This document shows, in pieces, positions 46,121 to 54,671 of a stretch of 64,000 bases of DNA (the first letter of the stretch is position 1; each line of letters opens with the position of its first letter). Source of the stretch: CBDFLD01 sp965249005 (GTDB lineage Bacteria > Acidobacteriota > UBA6911). Made by a program: the position numbers and the translations under genes. The notes below the pieces were generated by a model that was not told where the DNA came from, made no database searches, and saw only the letters and a program-made list of their open reading frames with translations. The stretch spans positions 124,001-188,000 of the forward strand of contig CBDFLD010000019.1 in assembly GCA_965249005.1 (NCBI GenBank). The letters are read 5' to 3'.

Positions 46121-47449
46121 TCAACTTTTCACGCCCAGCTGCTGCTCGATCGCTTCCAAGGGCACCCCCTTCGTCTCGGGCACCATGATCCTCACCCAGA
46201 TCAGCTGCAGCACCATCATACTGCAGAAGAACAGAAAGACCTGACCGGGCTCAAAGGCGGTCACCATTTTCGGAAAGAAGGCCGTCAACAGCGCCGCAAA
46301 GATCCAATGCGTGAAGCTCCCGAGCGACTGCCCCGCGGCACGGTGCCGATTGGGAAAGATCTCCGAGATGAAGACCCAGATCACCGCCCCCTGCCCGACG
46401 GCGTGTGCGGCGATGAACGCGAAGATGCCGACTGGCACGATTTCAAGGTTGCCAGAGAAAAATGCCCACGCGCACAGACCCAGCGAGACGATGTACCCAT
46501 ACGACCCGATGGTGAGCAGGGTGCGGCGTCCCCGCCGATCGATGAGCCACAGTCCGACGAACGTGAACGCCAGGTTCGTCACCCCAATTCCCACCGATTG
46601 CAGCAAAGCCGCTTGTTGCTCCAACCCGGTCAGTGCAAAGATACGCGGCGCAAAATAGAGAATCGCGTTGATGCCCGAGAGCTGATTGAAGAACGCAATC
46701 AGGATTGCCAGCAGAATCGGTCTCTTCAGTCGGGGCGACCAGAATCCTGATCCGCTTGTTCCCTCGCCCGCCTGGGCGACGATTTCAGTTGCCAGGAGGT
46801 TCAGCTCTTCAGCCGAGGCCTCCGGTCGCACACATCCCAGAACGCGGATGCCTTCCTCGCGATTCCCCTTCCGTCCAATCAACCAGCGGGGACTCTCCGG
46901 GATTCCGAAGCACAGCACCGTATAGATCAGCGCTGGAAACGCCTCGACACCCAGCATCCACCGCCATGCGTTCTCACCGATTCCACCCAGGAGCGCGTTG
47001 GAAAGAAACGCCATCAGAATTCCGAAGACGATATTGAACTGAAACATGCCGGCCAGTCGGCCGCGACGATCTGGCGGCGCAATCTCCGAGATGTACAGCG
47101 GCGCGGCCACCGTGGAGATGCCGACGCCGAGGCCGCCAATGATACGCGCGACCATGAAAGCGTACACGTCGTTGGCCAGTCCGGACCAGACCGCAGAGAC
47201 AAAGTAGAGGACGCCAATCCAAAGCAACGTCTTTTTGCGCCCGAAACGATCGGTCGGCCACCCACCGATGAACGACCCCAGGACCGTTCCCCACAACGCC
47301 ATACTCATGGCAAGCCCGTGCTGGCCGGCTCCGAGATTCCAGAGCGACTGAATCGTCGTCTCGGCCCCGGAAATCACGACCGTATCAAAACCGAACAGGA
47401 ATCCGGCGAGGGCCGAAGTGAGCGACCAGAAGAAGAGTCGGTTGTTCAT
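46121..47449 (-). CDS. Sugar porter family MFS transporter
   Basis: 442 residues from ATG 47449 (an upstream GTG at 47470 is possible). Twelve hydrophobic segments and the sugar-porter signatures: GFDTVVISGA in helix 1, DRFGRKKTLL between helices 2 and 3, RIIGGLGVGISTVAAPLYIS in helix 4-5, PESPRWLIGRKG in the middle loop, NQLSGINAILYFAP in helix 7, and PETKGVPLEAIEQQL at the end. This is the Major Facilitator branch that imports hexoses, pentoses or inositol by proton or sodium symport. All key motifs are present, so it appears functional. Confidence 0.93.
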   Translation of the reverse strand: MNNRLFFWSLTSALAGFLFGFDTVVISGAETTIQSLWNLGAGQHGLAMSMALWGTVLGSFIGGWPTDRFGRKKTLLWIGVLYFVSAVWSGLANDVYAFMVARIIGGLGVGISTVAAPLYISEIAPPDRRGRLAGMFQFNIVFGILMAFLSNALLGGIGENAWRWMLGVEAFPALIYTVLCFGIPESPRWLIGRKGNREEGIRVLGCVRPEASAEELNLLATEIVAQAGEGTSGSGFWSPRLKRPILLAILIAFFNQLSGINAILYFAPRIFALTGLEQQAALLQSVGIGVTNLAFTFVGLWLIDRRGRRTLLTIGSYGYIVSLGLCAWAFFSGNLEIVPVGIFAFIAAHAVGQGAVIWVFISEIFPNRHRAAGQSLGSFTHWIFAALLTAFFPKMVTAFEPGQVFLFFCSMMVLQLIWVRIMVPETKGVPLEAIEQQLGVKS

Positions 47450-47598
47450 GGCGACCTGAAGACCCGGCACGAAGTCATGGGATTCGGCAACCTATCCTGT
47501 TGCAGTGATTTGTCATTGTCGTGGCCCACACCACTGTGCTAAAGCTAGTGTGCAATCTTGGAACCAAACCTGGAACGGGTCTAACAGAAGGAGGCAAT

Positions 47599-48051
47599 AT
47601 GGCATTCTGTTCGAAATGTGGCGCCAGTGTGGCTGAGGGTTCTGGCTTTTGTGGCTCTTGCGGTGCTCAGACCGCAGCCGCTGGAGCGTCCGCAAGTTCC
47701 GGGGCCGGTGGTTTGACATCCAACGTTGCCGCAGCCTTGACCTATCTACTGGGATTCATCACCGGAATCATCTTTCTTGTGCTCGAGCCCTACAAGGATG
47801 ACAAATTCGTTCGCTTCCACGCTTTCCAGTCGATTTTTTTCTGCGTGGCTGTTTTGGCCTTCTGGATAATCTGGAACACGGTTCTTTTCTCAGGCACGTT
47901 TTCTTTCATGATACTCATTCTGGCGCCCCTGAGCTTCTTGATTTCCTTGGCCATTTTCGGCTTCTGGCTCTTCCTGATGTACAAGGCATACAACAACGAG
48001 CGCTTCATGATCCCGGTCGTGGGTGAGATGGCAGCCAAGCAAGCCGGCTAA
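47599..48051 (+). CDS. Zinc-ribbon membrane protein (DUF4870-like)
   Basis: 150 residues with an AAGGAGGCAAT ribosome site. N-terminal zinc ribbon with Cys4, Cys7, Cys18 and Cys21 (CSKCGASVAEGSGFCGSCG), a short Ala/Ser-Gly linker, and three to four membrane segments (AALTYLLGFITGIIFLVLEP, FHAFQSIFF, ILAPLSFLISLAIFGFWLFL). DUF4870 proteins are small integral membrane proteins of unknown function. Convergent with the zinc-ribbon protein at 48071, whose ribbon is very similar. Confidence 0.85.
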   Translation: MAFCSKCGASVAEGSGFCGSCGAQTAAAGASASSGAGGLTSNVAAALTYLLGFITGIIFLVLEPYKDDKFVRFHAFQSIFFCVAVLAFWIIWNTVLFSGTFSFMILILAPLSFLISLAIFGFWLFLMYKAYNNERFMIPVVGEMAAKQAG

Positions 48052-48070
48052 ACCGAGAAGCCAAGCCAGA

Positions 48071-48766
48071 TCACTTTGTGCGAGTGATCGAAATCGCACT
48101 TCCGTTGTTCGATCGATCGCGGCCTACCGTGATCATGAACCCCTTCTTTTTCCCCTGACTACTCGTGATGATTCCTCCATCCGGCGTTTCCATGAACGAA
48201 GTTTGAGCCGAATCCAGTTTTTCACGATAAAAGGCCATGACCGCGTCCGGCGGGTCGGATGTCTTGAAAACATGAGTTCCCATGGATCCTTCGGAGGTTG
48301 TCATCTGCCACGAGCCTTCATTCCCTGTCGCTCCTGGATAAATAGGGACTCCCAGATCCGCCTCCGAGACGGCGGCGGCTTCGCCAACGGTGATCTCTCC
48401 CCCGGGGGTAGAGATGCTGACTTTACCGCTGTCGGTGTCGACATCCACATGGCGCGTGAACTGCCAGATCCCGAATGTCACGGCGCCAACCACAAGTACC
48501 CCCAGCCCAACAAAGATGGCCAGTACTATGAAGAGTATCTTGAGGCCGCCACTACTCTTCGCTGGAGCACTGGGGGCTGGAGCGCTAGGGGTTGGGGCGC
48601 TCGGCGTTGGAGTCGGGGGGGGCGGAGTGGCGGGGTTTGGGGCACCGGGATCCTCAGCCGGAGCCGACTGGGAAGAGGTCCCCTCGCCAAGCGAGTTTCC
48701 ACATTTGGTGCAGAACGAGGTTCCCTCCGCAAGCGGGGAGCCGCATTTGGTACAAAACGTCGCCAT
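48071..48766 (-). CDS. Zinc-ribbon single-pass membrane protein
   Basis: 231 residues with a GGGAGGAAACA ribosome site. A zinc ribbon (Cys5, 8, 19, 22: CTKCGSPLAEGTSFCTKCG) is followed by a Pro/Ala/Ser-rich repeat linker (TPPPPTPTPSAPTPSAPAPS), one membrane helix (LKILFIVLAIFVGLGVLVVG) and a C-terminal extracytoplasmic domain with VPIYPGATG and MAFYREKLDSAQTSF, reminiscent of small SIMPL/DUF-like folds. The ribbon matches its convergent neighbour, suggesting shuffling of a common module. Function unknown. Confidence 0.82.
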   Translation of the reverse strand: MATFCTKCGSPLAEGTSFCTKCGNSLGEGTSSQSAPAEDPGAPNPATPPPPTPTPSAPTPSAPAPSAPAKSSGGLKILFIVLAIFVGLGVLVVGAVTFGIWQFTRHVDVDTDSGKVSISTPGGEITVGEAAAVSEADLGVPIYPGATGNEGSWQMTTSEGSMGTHVFKTSDPPDAVMAFYREKLDSAQTSFMETPDGGIITSSQGKKKGFMITVGRDRSNNGSAISITRTK

Positions 48767-48837
48767 TGTTTCCTCCCGTCAATTTTACTTATGCATTACT
48801 CATACGGAGCTCATTCAATGCTCCACCGAGATCGATG

Positions 48838-50220
48838 CTACTGCCCGCGAAACGTTTTCATTTCTTTCAGCAGGCGCGTCACCACCTCAGGCATGGCTGC
48901 TGCCAGATTCCTCTGCTCCCCCACATCGGCTTCGAGGTCGAAGAGCAGCGGTGGATCGTGTTTTGTACTCGCTTCCCGTTCGCGAGTATCCGGATTGGAA
49001 GAACGATCCTTGGTGGCAAGATGGATCTTGTAGTTCCCGGAACGGAAGGCGAGCGCCCTACCGCCGTAGAACCACTGTTGTCGGGGGCTCTCCTCTCCCC
49101 CCAGAAGCACTCCCGAGAGATCCATCGAGATGTAGCCTGGCTTTTTCTTTGGCTGCTCCCCACCCGATAGAGTCGCGAACGTGGCATAGAGGTCGAGATT
49201 GGCCGCCATTCCGTCCACCTCCCCAGGGGCTATCTTCATCGGCCAGCGAAAGATTCCCGGAACCCGGAAGCCGCCTTCCCAGGAGGTGCCTTTTTCTCCG
49301 CGCAACGGACCAGCCGATCCGCCATGCGGCCCGAACATCGACCACGGGCCGTTGTCGCTGGTAAACACAACCAGCGTGTTTTCGTCGATGCCCACATTTT
49401 TCAACGCGGCCATCACCTGGCCCACGGACCAGTCGATTTCCTCGATCACGTCGCCGTAGCGTCCAGCTGCGCTCTTGCCCTGGAACTCCGGAGACGCGAA
49501 AACCGGCGCGTGGGGCATGTTATGAGCCAGGTAGAGGAAGAAACGTTCATCCTTCTTCGCATGAATCCAGTTCACTGCTTCCTGGGTGTAGCGCTGGGTG
49601 AACAGCTCCTGGTTTGCGGGAAACTCGACGATCTCGCGTCCGCGCATCAGAGGCACGCGAAACGTGAACTTGTCGCAGGCATCGAAAACGTCTCGAGTTT
49701 GTTTCTTGCCCGCCGGTGCCGGAACATCGTTGCTGCCCGGTGTGCCGAATTGGCTGTCGAAACCGCACTGCAGCGGGTGCATCGGGCTCTCGGCAAAGTC
49801 CCTGGGATACCCTGCCAGGTGCCACTTCCCGATGATGGCGGTGGCGTATCCCTGCCGCTTCAGCATAGCGGCCATCAGGCTTTGGCGCGATGCCTCCGGT
49901 GTTTCACCGCCGAGCAGCGAGGGATGCCTCCCCGTCATCAGCCCCGTCCGGCTGGGAACGCAGACGGAACCCGAGGAATAAAAGCTGGTCCAGCGTTGCC
50001 CTTCGCCGGCGAGCTGGTCGATGTTCGGCGTTTTGATCTTACGGTTTCCGTAACAGCCCAGATCGCCGTAGCCCATGTCATCGACGAAGATGAGCACGAT
50101 ATTGGGTTTGAGAGGCTCGGCTCTGGATTGATCCAGCGCTGCTGCTATCGCCAGGACCATGGTCAGTCGCAGCATCGTTTTCGAAAGACTGGGGATTCTG
50201 GAGAACGTCTTCGTATTCAT
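48838..50220 (-). CDS. Sulfatase (arylsulfatase A-like), exported
   Basis: About 460 residues. Signal peptide near LRLTMVLAIAAALDQSRA. PNIVLIFVDDMGYGDLGCYG (metal site), the formylglycine motif VCVPSRTGLMTGRHPSLLGG, IIGKWHLAGYP, VFTSDNGPWSMFGPHGG and GPLRGEKGTSWEGGFRVPG are all present, so the enzyme appears complete. This is the classical arylsulfatase/GalNAc-sulfatase-like branch with the GEKGTSWEGG motif. It is the third intact sulfatase in the window, and not closely similar to the other two. The start at 50220 is one of several nearby Met codons. Confidence 0.93.
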   Translation of the reverse strand: MNTKTFSRIPSLSKTMLRLTMVLAIAAALDQSRAEPLKPNIVLIFVDDMGYGDLGCYGNRKIKTPNIDQLAGEGQRWTSFYSSGSVCVPSRTGLMTGRHPSLLGGETPEASRQSLMAAMLKRQGYATAIIGKWHLAGYPRDFAESPMHPLQCGFDSQFGTPGSNDVPAPAGKKQTRDVFDACDKFTFRVPLMRGREIVEFPANQELFTQRYTQEAVNWIHAKKDERFFLYLAHNMPHAPVFASPEFQGKSAAGRYGDVIEEIDWSVGQVMAALKNVGIDENTLVVFTSDNGPWSMFGPHGGSAGPLRGEKGTSWEGGFRVPGIFRWPMKIAPGEVDGMAANLDLYATFATLSGGEQPKKKPGYISMDLSGVLLGGEESPRQQWFYGGRALAFRSGNYKIHLATKDRSSNPDTREREASTKHDPPLLFDLEADVGEQRNLAAAMPEVVTRLLKEMKTFRGQ

Positions 50221-50299
50221 AAACGGGATAAGGCCCAAACAGGTTTGTCCGATACCGGATGTCATGGTATAGGATTCGCCGGGAACAAGGCAGCAAAAT

Positions 50300-50740
50300 C
50301 TACATCATGTGAGCCAGGATCATCGCTACAACCAGCAATGAGGCAAGATGATACGAAGTATTGATGCCGAATAATTTCCACGACTTCTTTTCCCAGGCAA
50401 CGGCACCGAGGTCCACTGGCAAAAAGAATCCAAGCCAGGTGAAAAGGGCAGCCATCCCAGCGTTAGCGGCCGGAGTTGTTTGCGAAGGTCCTAGCCCCCA
50501 CGTTTCCGGGTTCCACACGGCCATGTTGTGGTAAAAGACCCAGGCCATCAGGAAGTTCCCGATGATCATGAAGGTCATGCCTTTGGCCATGGCGCCACCG
50601 GAAGGTTTTTCGTCGGGGTCAAATCCCATTTCATTGGCCCAGGCCTTTCCGAAAAGCGGCGTATACCAGATGAATCCCAGCACGAAATTCGTGACCACCG
50701 CTAGGACAATCGCAAGAAAGTTGATTTGAATGTCCGGCAT
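50300..50740 (-). CDS. DUF1761 small membrane protein
   Basis: 146 residues with a GAGGAGG-type ribosome site and four membrane segments (INFLAIVLAVVTNFVLGFIW, MTFMIIGNFLMAWVFY, GMAALFTWLGFFLPVDLG, YHLASLLVVAMILAHMM). The spacing and WYTPLFGKAW motif fit DUF1761. Function unknown. It lies upstream of the sulfatase on the same strand with 80 bases between. Confidence 0.82.
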   Translation of the reverse strand: MPDIQINFLAIVLAVVTNFVLGFIWYTPLFGKAWANEMGFDPDEKPSGGAMAKGMTFMIIGNFLMAWVFYHNMAVWNPETWGLGPSQTTPAANAGMAALFTWLGFFLPVDLGAVAWEKKSWKLFGINTSYHLASLLVVAMILAHMM

Positions 50741-50980
50741 GATGAAACCCTCCTCGAGAGTCAGTGAAAGCCTACGCGGAACGTCGCCCCGTCAGGGTCT
50801 ATCTGGCTCGACCGAGCGGAAGGCCTGTCCGGGTTGTTCCGAGACGGGAATACCGTGATGTTACACCGAACCTGTTGGTGTAGTCATCAAATCCGTCCGG
50901 ACGCAGCTGTTCTCCCAGCCTGGACGGAGCCGTAAAGCCAGGCATGAGTGGTCCGGACCACTTTTGGGGTAGGCAATTGG

Positions 50981-51700
50981 TCAGGGCAAGGAGGGCCGCT
51001 TAATGTCCCGTCGGAATTCTCCAGTGAAGGCCGCGAATTCGTAACTGCTTGAGATGGCGCGTCGATCTGGGTCCGGCGTGTGACTCGAGCCAGTCCCAAA
51101 CCGCATGGCCCGGTTCCGGCAAGGAAGGAACCGCGTCCGCATCCAGTGGCTCGGCTGAGGCCTCGGGCTTGCGTCTAAGAAGATAGGGGCTGGAGGTGAA
51201 AGAAGGGTTGTCAAAATAACCATGATGACGATGACCGAAAAGGTCTGATCAGAGACAACACCCAACGATTTTCCAATCGTGGCAAAGATCAAACCAACTT
51301 CGCCTCGAGGCACCATGCTCCAACCGACGACCAGTTTTCTCGTGTTACCAGTCGCGGCCCAACCGGCAATGATCTTTCCGAGGATGGCTACAACTGTGAT
51401 GCCCAGAGCAGTCAAAAGCACCGATGGATCGAACACAACATCCAGCCGGACGGCCATACCGGTCATGACGAAAAAGATGGGAACGAAAAAATGAGCGACG
51501 GGTTCGACCAATTCTTCAATGTGATGGTTGGCATGGGCATTGATGATCTTATCTACCGGCGCCTTGATGTTGCTGGGTGTTGACTCCAGCGCCTTTTTAA
51601 AATCATCAATAATTTCCGGGTTCCTGAAATCACGATAGTGAACAGGTTCGAGAACCAATCCGGCGGCAAAAGCGCCAACGACTTCTGTCCACGTTTGCAC
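50981..51700 (-). pseudogene. CPA2 (Kef-type) cation:proton antiporter, 5'-truncated and frameshifted
   Basis: Only the C-terminal half is present: VVGAFAAGLVLEPVHY, FFVPIFFVMTGMAVRLDVVF, LTALGITVVAILGKIIAGWA, WSMVPRGEVGLIFATIGKSL and VIVIMVILTTLLSPP. The N-terminal transport helices are missing; a stop lies three codons upstream of 51700, beside the kinase gene. After about 51185 the better tail lies in another frame (RRKPEASAEPLDADAVPSL ... IPTGH, stop near 51000). So the gene has lost its 5' part and also shifted frame. Confidence 0.78.
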
Positions 51701-51747
51701 TTTGCTATCCTACTTCCAGCATTAAGCCAAAAGATTCGGACAGCACC

Positions 51748-52662
51748 ATGCCGCTTGACGAAGGAACCAGACTGGGTCCATACGAAATCCTCTCACCGAT
51801 TGGCGCAGGGGGCATGGGTGAAGTGTATCGGGCCAAGGACAGCCGACTCGGCCGGATCGTTGCCATGAAGTTCCTGCCCGAGAGCCTGGAAAAAGACGAC
51901 CTTGCTCAGAAACGTTTCCTCCGTGAAGCCAGATCAGCTGCAGCTCTCGATCATCCTTTCATTTGCAAGATATACGAGGTGGGTGAATACGCGGGAAAGT
52001 TGTTCATCGCCATGGAAAATGTGGTGGGTGCCGCATTGTCACAGAGGTTGACCGAGGGACCGCTGGGCATCGAGGAAACTGTGCGAGTAAGCATCCAGAT
52101 AGCCGAGGCATTGGAGGCTGCCCACAAATATAGAATCATTCACAGGGATTTGAAGCCTTCCAACATTATGCTCACTACTGAAGGTTACGTGAAAGTGGTG
52201 GACTTCGGACTGGCAAAGCAATTGACCTTGACGCCGGAAGATGAAAATTCAGGCGCTACAATCCCTGCCCTGACCCAGCATGGGATCATCATAGGAACCG
52301 TTGCCTACATGTCGCCCGAGCAGACTCGCGGGCAAGATCTTGACGAGCGAAGCGACATCTTCAGTTTAGGATCTGTGCTGTACGAGATGGCAACCGGTCA
52401 GTGCTGCTTTCCCGGAAACGGCATACAGGAAGTGGTTCTCTCCATTCAGTTCAACGACCCCCCTCCGCTGTCAAAGTATGTCAGAGAGATCCCGGCGGAG
52501 TTGCAAAGGATTGTAAGCAAGGCGCTGCAGAAAGACCGGAACGAACGCTATCAAGCCATCGGCGACCTCCGCGCAGACCTGAAGCATCTGGATCGAAACC
52601 TGAGAGATCAACCAAAGCTAGATCAGAAACCACAAGAAACTTTTGATCAGCGACGGGGTTGA
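51748..52662 (+). CDS. Eukaryotic-like serine/threonine protein kinase
   Basis: 304 residues. A complete kinase domain: glycine loop GAGGMGEVYRA (20-29), Lys41 in VAMKFLP, HRDLKPSNIM (132-141), DFG at 152-154, the activation segment to YMSPEQ, and the conserved C-lobe Arg near 285. It has no membrane segment of its own; the protein ends GDLRADLKHLDRNLRDQPKL ... DQRRG. The downstream TIR gene overlaps it by 20 bases in another frame, so the two may be one protein in the living cell. The kinase probably phosphorylates itself or the downstream receptor. It is inserted next to the truncated antiporter. Confidence 0.92.
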   Translation: MPLDEGTRLGPYEILSPIGAGGMGEVYRAKDSRLGRIVAMKFLPESLEKDDLAQKRFLREARSAAALDHPFICKIYEVGEYAGKLFIAMENVVGAALSQRLTEGPLGIEETVRVSIQIAEALEAAHKYRIIHRDLKPSNIMLTTEGYVKVVDFGLAKQLTLTPEDENSGATIPALTQHGIIIGTVAYMSPEQTRGQDLDERSDIFSLGSVLYEMATGQCCFPGNGIQEVVLSIQFNDPPPLSKYVREIPAELQRIVSKALQKDRNERYQAIGDLRADLKHLDRNLRDQPKLDQKPQETFDQRRG

Positions 52663-54565
52663 CATTTTCATTAGCTATGACACTGGGGACCGGGAGCGAA
52701 TCCTTCCGCTCGTTCGACGCCTGGAAGACCGAGGCTGGACGATCTGGTGGGATCGGCGAATCCAGCCGGGCAAAGCCTTTTCCGATGTGATCTACAATGC
52801 CATCGAGGCGGCCAAGTGCGTCATCGTTGTGTGGTCCAAAACCTCCGTAGACTCCAAATGGATCCGCAAAGAAGCGGCCGAAGGCGAGCGGCGAGGTAAT
52901 CTTGTTCCATTATTGATCGACGATATCGAAATCCCGTTCCAGTTTCGCGATATCACGGCTGCCCGTTTAGTAGGCTACCCGCAAGCCTCGCACGAAACGG
53001 AAATGCATGAGCTGATCAATGCCGTTTCAACCACGCTTGCCGAGCCAGGGCACCGCGCAGAGGTTGAGCCGGTCTCAAAACGCACTGCCTCGGGCGGTGG
53101 CACGATGGCTAATTCTGGCCACGAACCCGCGCTGGCTCATTCGGCTCGGAAAGGCGGGAGGCGGGGGTTCTGGTGGCTCTTGTCCGTTTCCGCTGCGGTC
53201 TTGCTCGTCGTCGGACTATACCTTGTTCCACAGATTATCAATCCTGACGTCAATGAGGTCGTGGTTCCCGATATGACGGACAGCTCGGCAAGTGAGGTCG
53301 TGGTTCCCGATATGACGGACAGCTCGGCAAGTGAGGTCGTGGTTCCCGATATGACGGGCAACTCGGCAAGTGAGGTCGTGGTTCCCGATATGACGGGCAA
53401 CTCGGCAAACGAAGCCATAAGAATCCTGACCGCACGGCAACTCGTCCCTATCCATCAGGTTCCAGAATCCAGCGACGTGGATGAGGACCTTGTAATTCGG
53501 ACCGATCCAATTGGAGGGGATCGCGTGGAAGCCAATACGGCCATCACCCTGTACGTCTCCAGCGGGCCACCGCTATCGGTGGTGCCGAATGTCGTCGGCA
53601 TCACATTGGCCAGAGCCAGCACGCAGCTGACAGACGCTAACCTGAGTATCGGGCCCCAGCATCGAGAAGCGGGCGACCTCGAGAAGGGTATGGTGATCCG
53701 GACCGATCCTAGATCAGGCGATCGCGTTGAACCGAATACCGCCGTGACCCTCTATGTTTCCGCCGGAAGACCCCGGCAGATGATCGTATTTCATTCTAAA
53801 CGTAGCGGTCAGCCTCGCTTGTACGCGATGAAAGCGGATGGAAGTGAGCAAACACGCCTCACCAACAAGCATGGCCTCTTCCCGGCCTGGTCCCCTGATG
53901 GAGGCCGGATCGCTTTCACATCGACCCGTCATGGCAATGCTGAAGTCTACGTCATGAAAACGGATGGAAGTAATCTGAAACGCCTCACGTCTACCGCCAG
54001 GGTCGATAGTTCCCCTGCATGGTCCCCGGACGGGCGTCGGATCGCATTCGAGTCACAACGAGACGGCAACTTCGAGATCTACTCCATGAATGCAGACGGC
54101 AGCAACCAAACTCGTCTCACGAACGACCCCAACCCGCAGGTAGTTCCGACCTGGTCTCCCGATGGAGACCGGATTGCGTACACATACGGCCGGTTGCCCC
54201 GTCTCGAGATCCACGTGATGAATGCAGACGGAAGCAACCAGAAGCGCCTCATATCCAATGCCGATGGTGCTGCTCCCGCCTGGTCTCCCGACGGACGCCG
54301 AATCGCCTTCATGTCCCGCCGTGATGGCAACGCGGAAATCTACGCGATGAATGCGGATGGCAGCAGCCAAGTCCGTCTCACTTCCGTTGGCGGATCTGAT
54401 TCGTCCCCGGCCTGGTCCCCGGATGGGCGACGGATCGCGTTCGTGTCGCAGCGGGACGGTAACCTCGAGATCTATTCCATGAATGCAGACGGCAGCAACC
54501 AGACCCGTCTTACCCAAAACGCCGAGGCCGATCAATACCCCAGCTGGACGCAGATACCGAGGTAG
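52643..54565 (+). CDS. TIR - transmembrane - PASTA - TolB propeller receptor
   Basis: 640 residues from a TTG start; no ATG exists for 100 codons, so the frame probably continues the kinase via a frameshift. Residues 6-130 are a TIR domain (VDIFISYDTGDRERI, WSKTSVDSKWIRKE with Glu77 placed like the NADase Glu). One membrane helix at about 176-195 (WWLLSVSAAVLLVVGLYLV). Residues 205-255 hold four 13-residue copies of EVVVPDMTxxSAS. Two PASTA domains follow (about 250-309 and 312-373). Residues 378-640 are five to six TolB-type blades (AWSPDGRRIAF, EIYxMNADGSNQTRLT). It looks like a surface ligand sensor with a cytosolic TIR effector. Confidence 0.88.
   Translation: MISDGVDIFISYDTGDRERILPLVRRLEDRGWTIWWDRRIQPGKAFSDVIYNAIEAAKCVIVVWSKTSVDSKWIRKEAAEGERRGNLVPLLIDDIEIPFQFRDITAARLVGYPQASHETEMHELINAVSTTLAEPGHRAEVEPVSKRTASGGGTMANSGHEPALAHSARKGGRRGFWWLLSVSAAVLLVVGLYLVPQIINPDVNEVVVPDMTDSSASEVVVPDMTDSSASEVVVPDMTGNSASEVVVPDMTGNSANEAIRILTARQLVPIHQVPESSDVDEDLVIRTDPIGGDRVEANTAITLYVSSGPPLSVVPNVVGITLARASTQLTDANLSIGPQHREAGDLEKGMVIRTDPRSGDRVEPNTAVTLYVSAGRPRQMIVFHSKRSGQPRLYAMKADGSEQTRLTNKHGLFPAWSPDGGRIAFTSTRHGNAEVYVMKTDGSNLKRLTSTARVDSSPAWSPDGRRIAFESQRDGNFEIYSMNADGSNQTRLTNDPNPQVVPTWSPDGDRIAYTYGRLPRLEIHVMNADGSNQKRLISNADGAAPAWSPDGRRIAFMSRRDGNAEIYAMNADGSSQVRLTSVGGSDSSPAWSPDGRRIAFVSQRDGNLEIYSMNADGSNQTRLTQNAEADQYPSWTQIPR
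53255..53410 (+). repeat. 39-bp coding tandem repeat, four copies
   Basis: Units start at 53255, 53294, 53333 and 53372. Each is 39 bases (13 codons), nearly identical (GAGGTCGTGGTTCCCGATAT...), differing by GAC/GGC and AGC/AAC changes. The last unit runs into the first PASTA domain (VVVPDMTGNSANEAIRIL), so the unit is its first strand and turn multiplied. Units are in frame, so copy number could vary without breaking the protein. Confidence 0.93.
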
Positions 54566-54671
54566 CAGTTTTCACTTGCCCCGCGGACAACGCCGATACC
54601 GCGAGGAAGACCACGGAGAAGGCTGGGCTTTTCCGGGACCGAAATGTAACTCCCGCACCGGGTGCGAACTG

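Noticed and set aside
53255..53410. CRISPR-like array
   Set aside because: Units are contiguous without spacers and are coding repeats, so this is not CRISPR.
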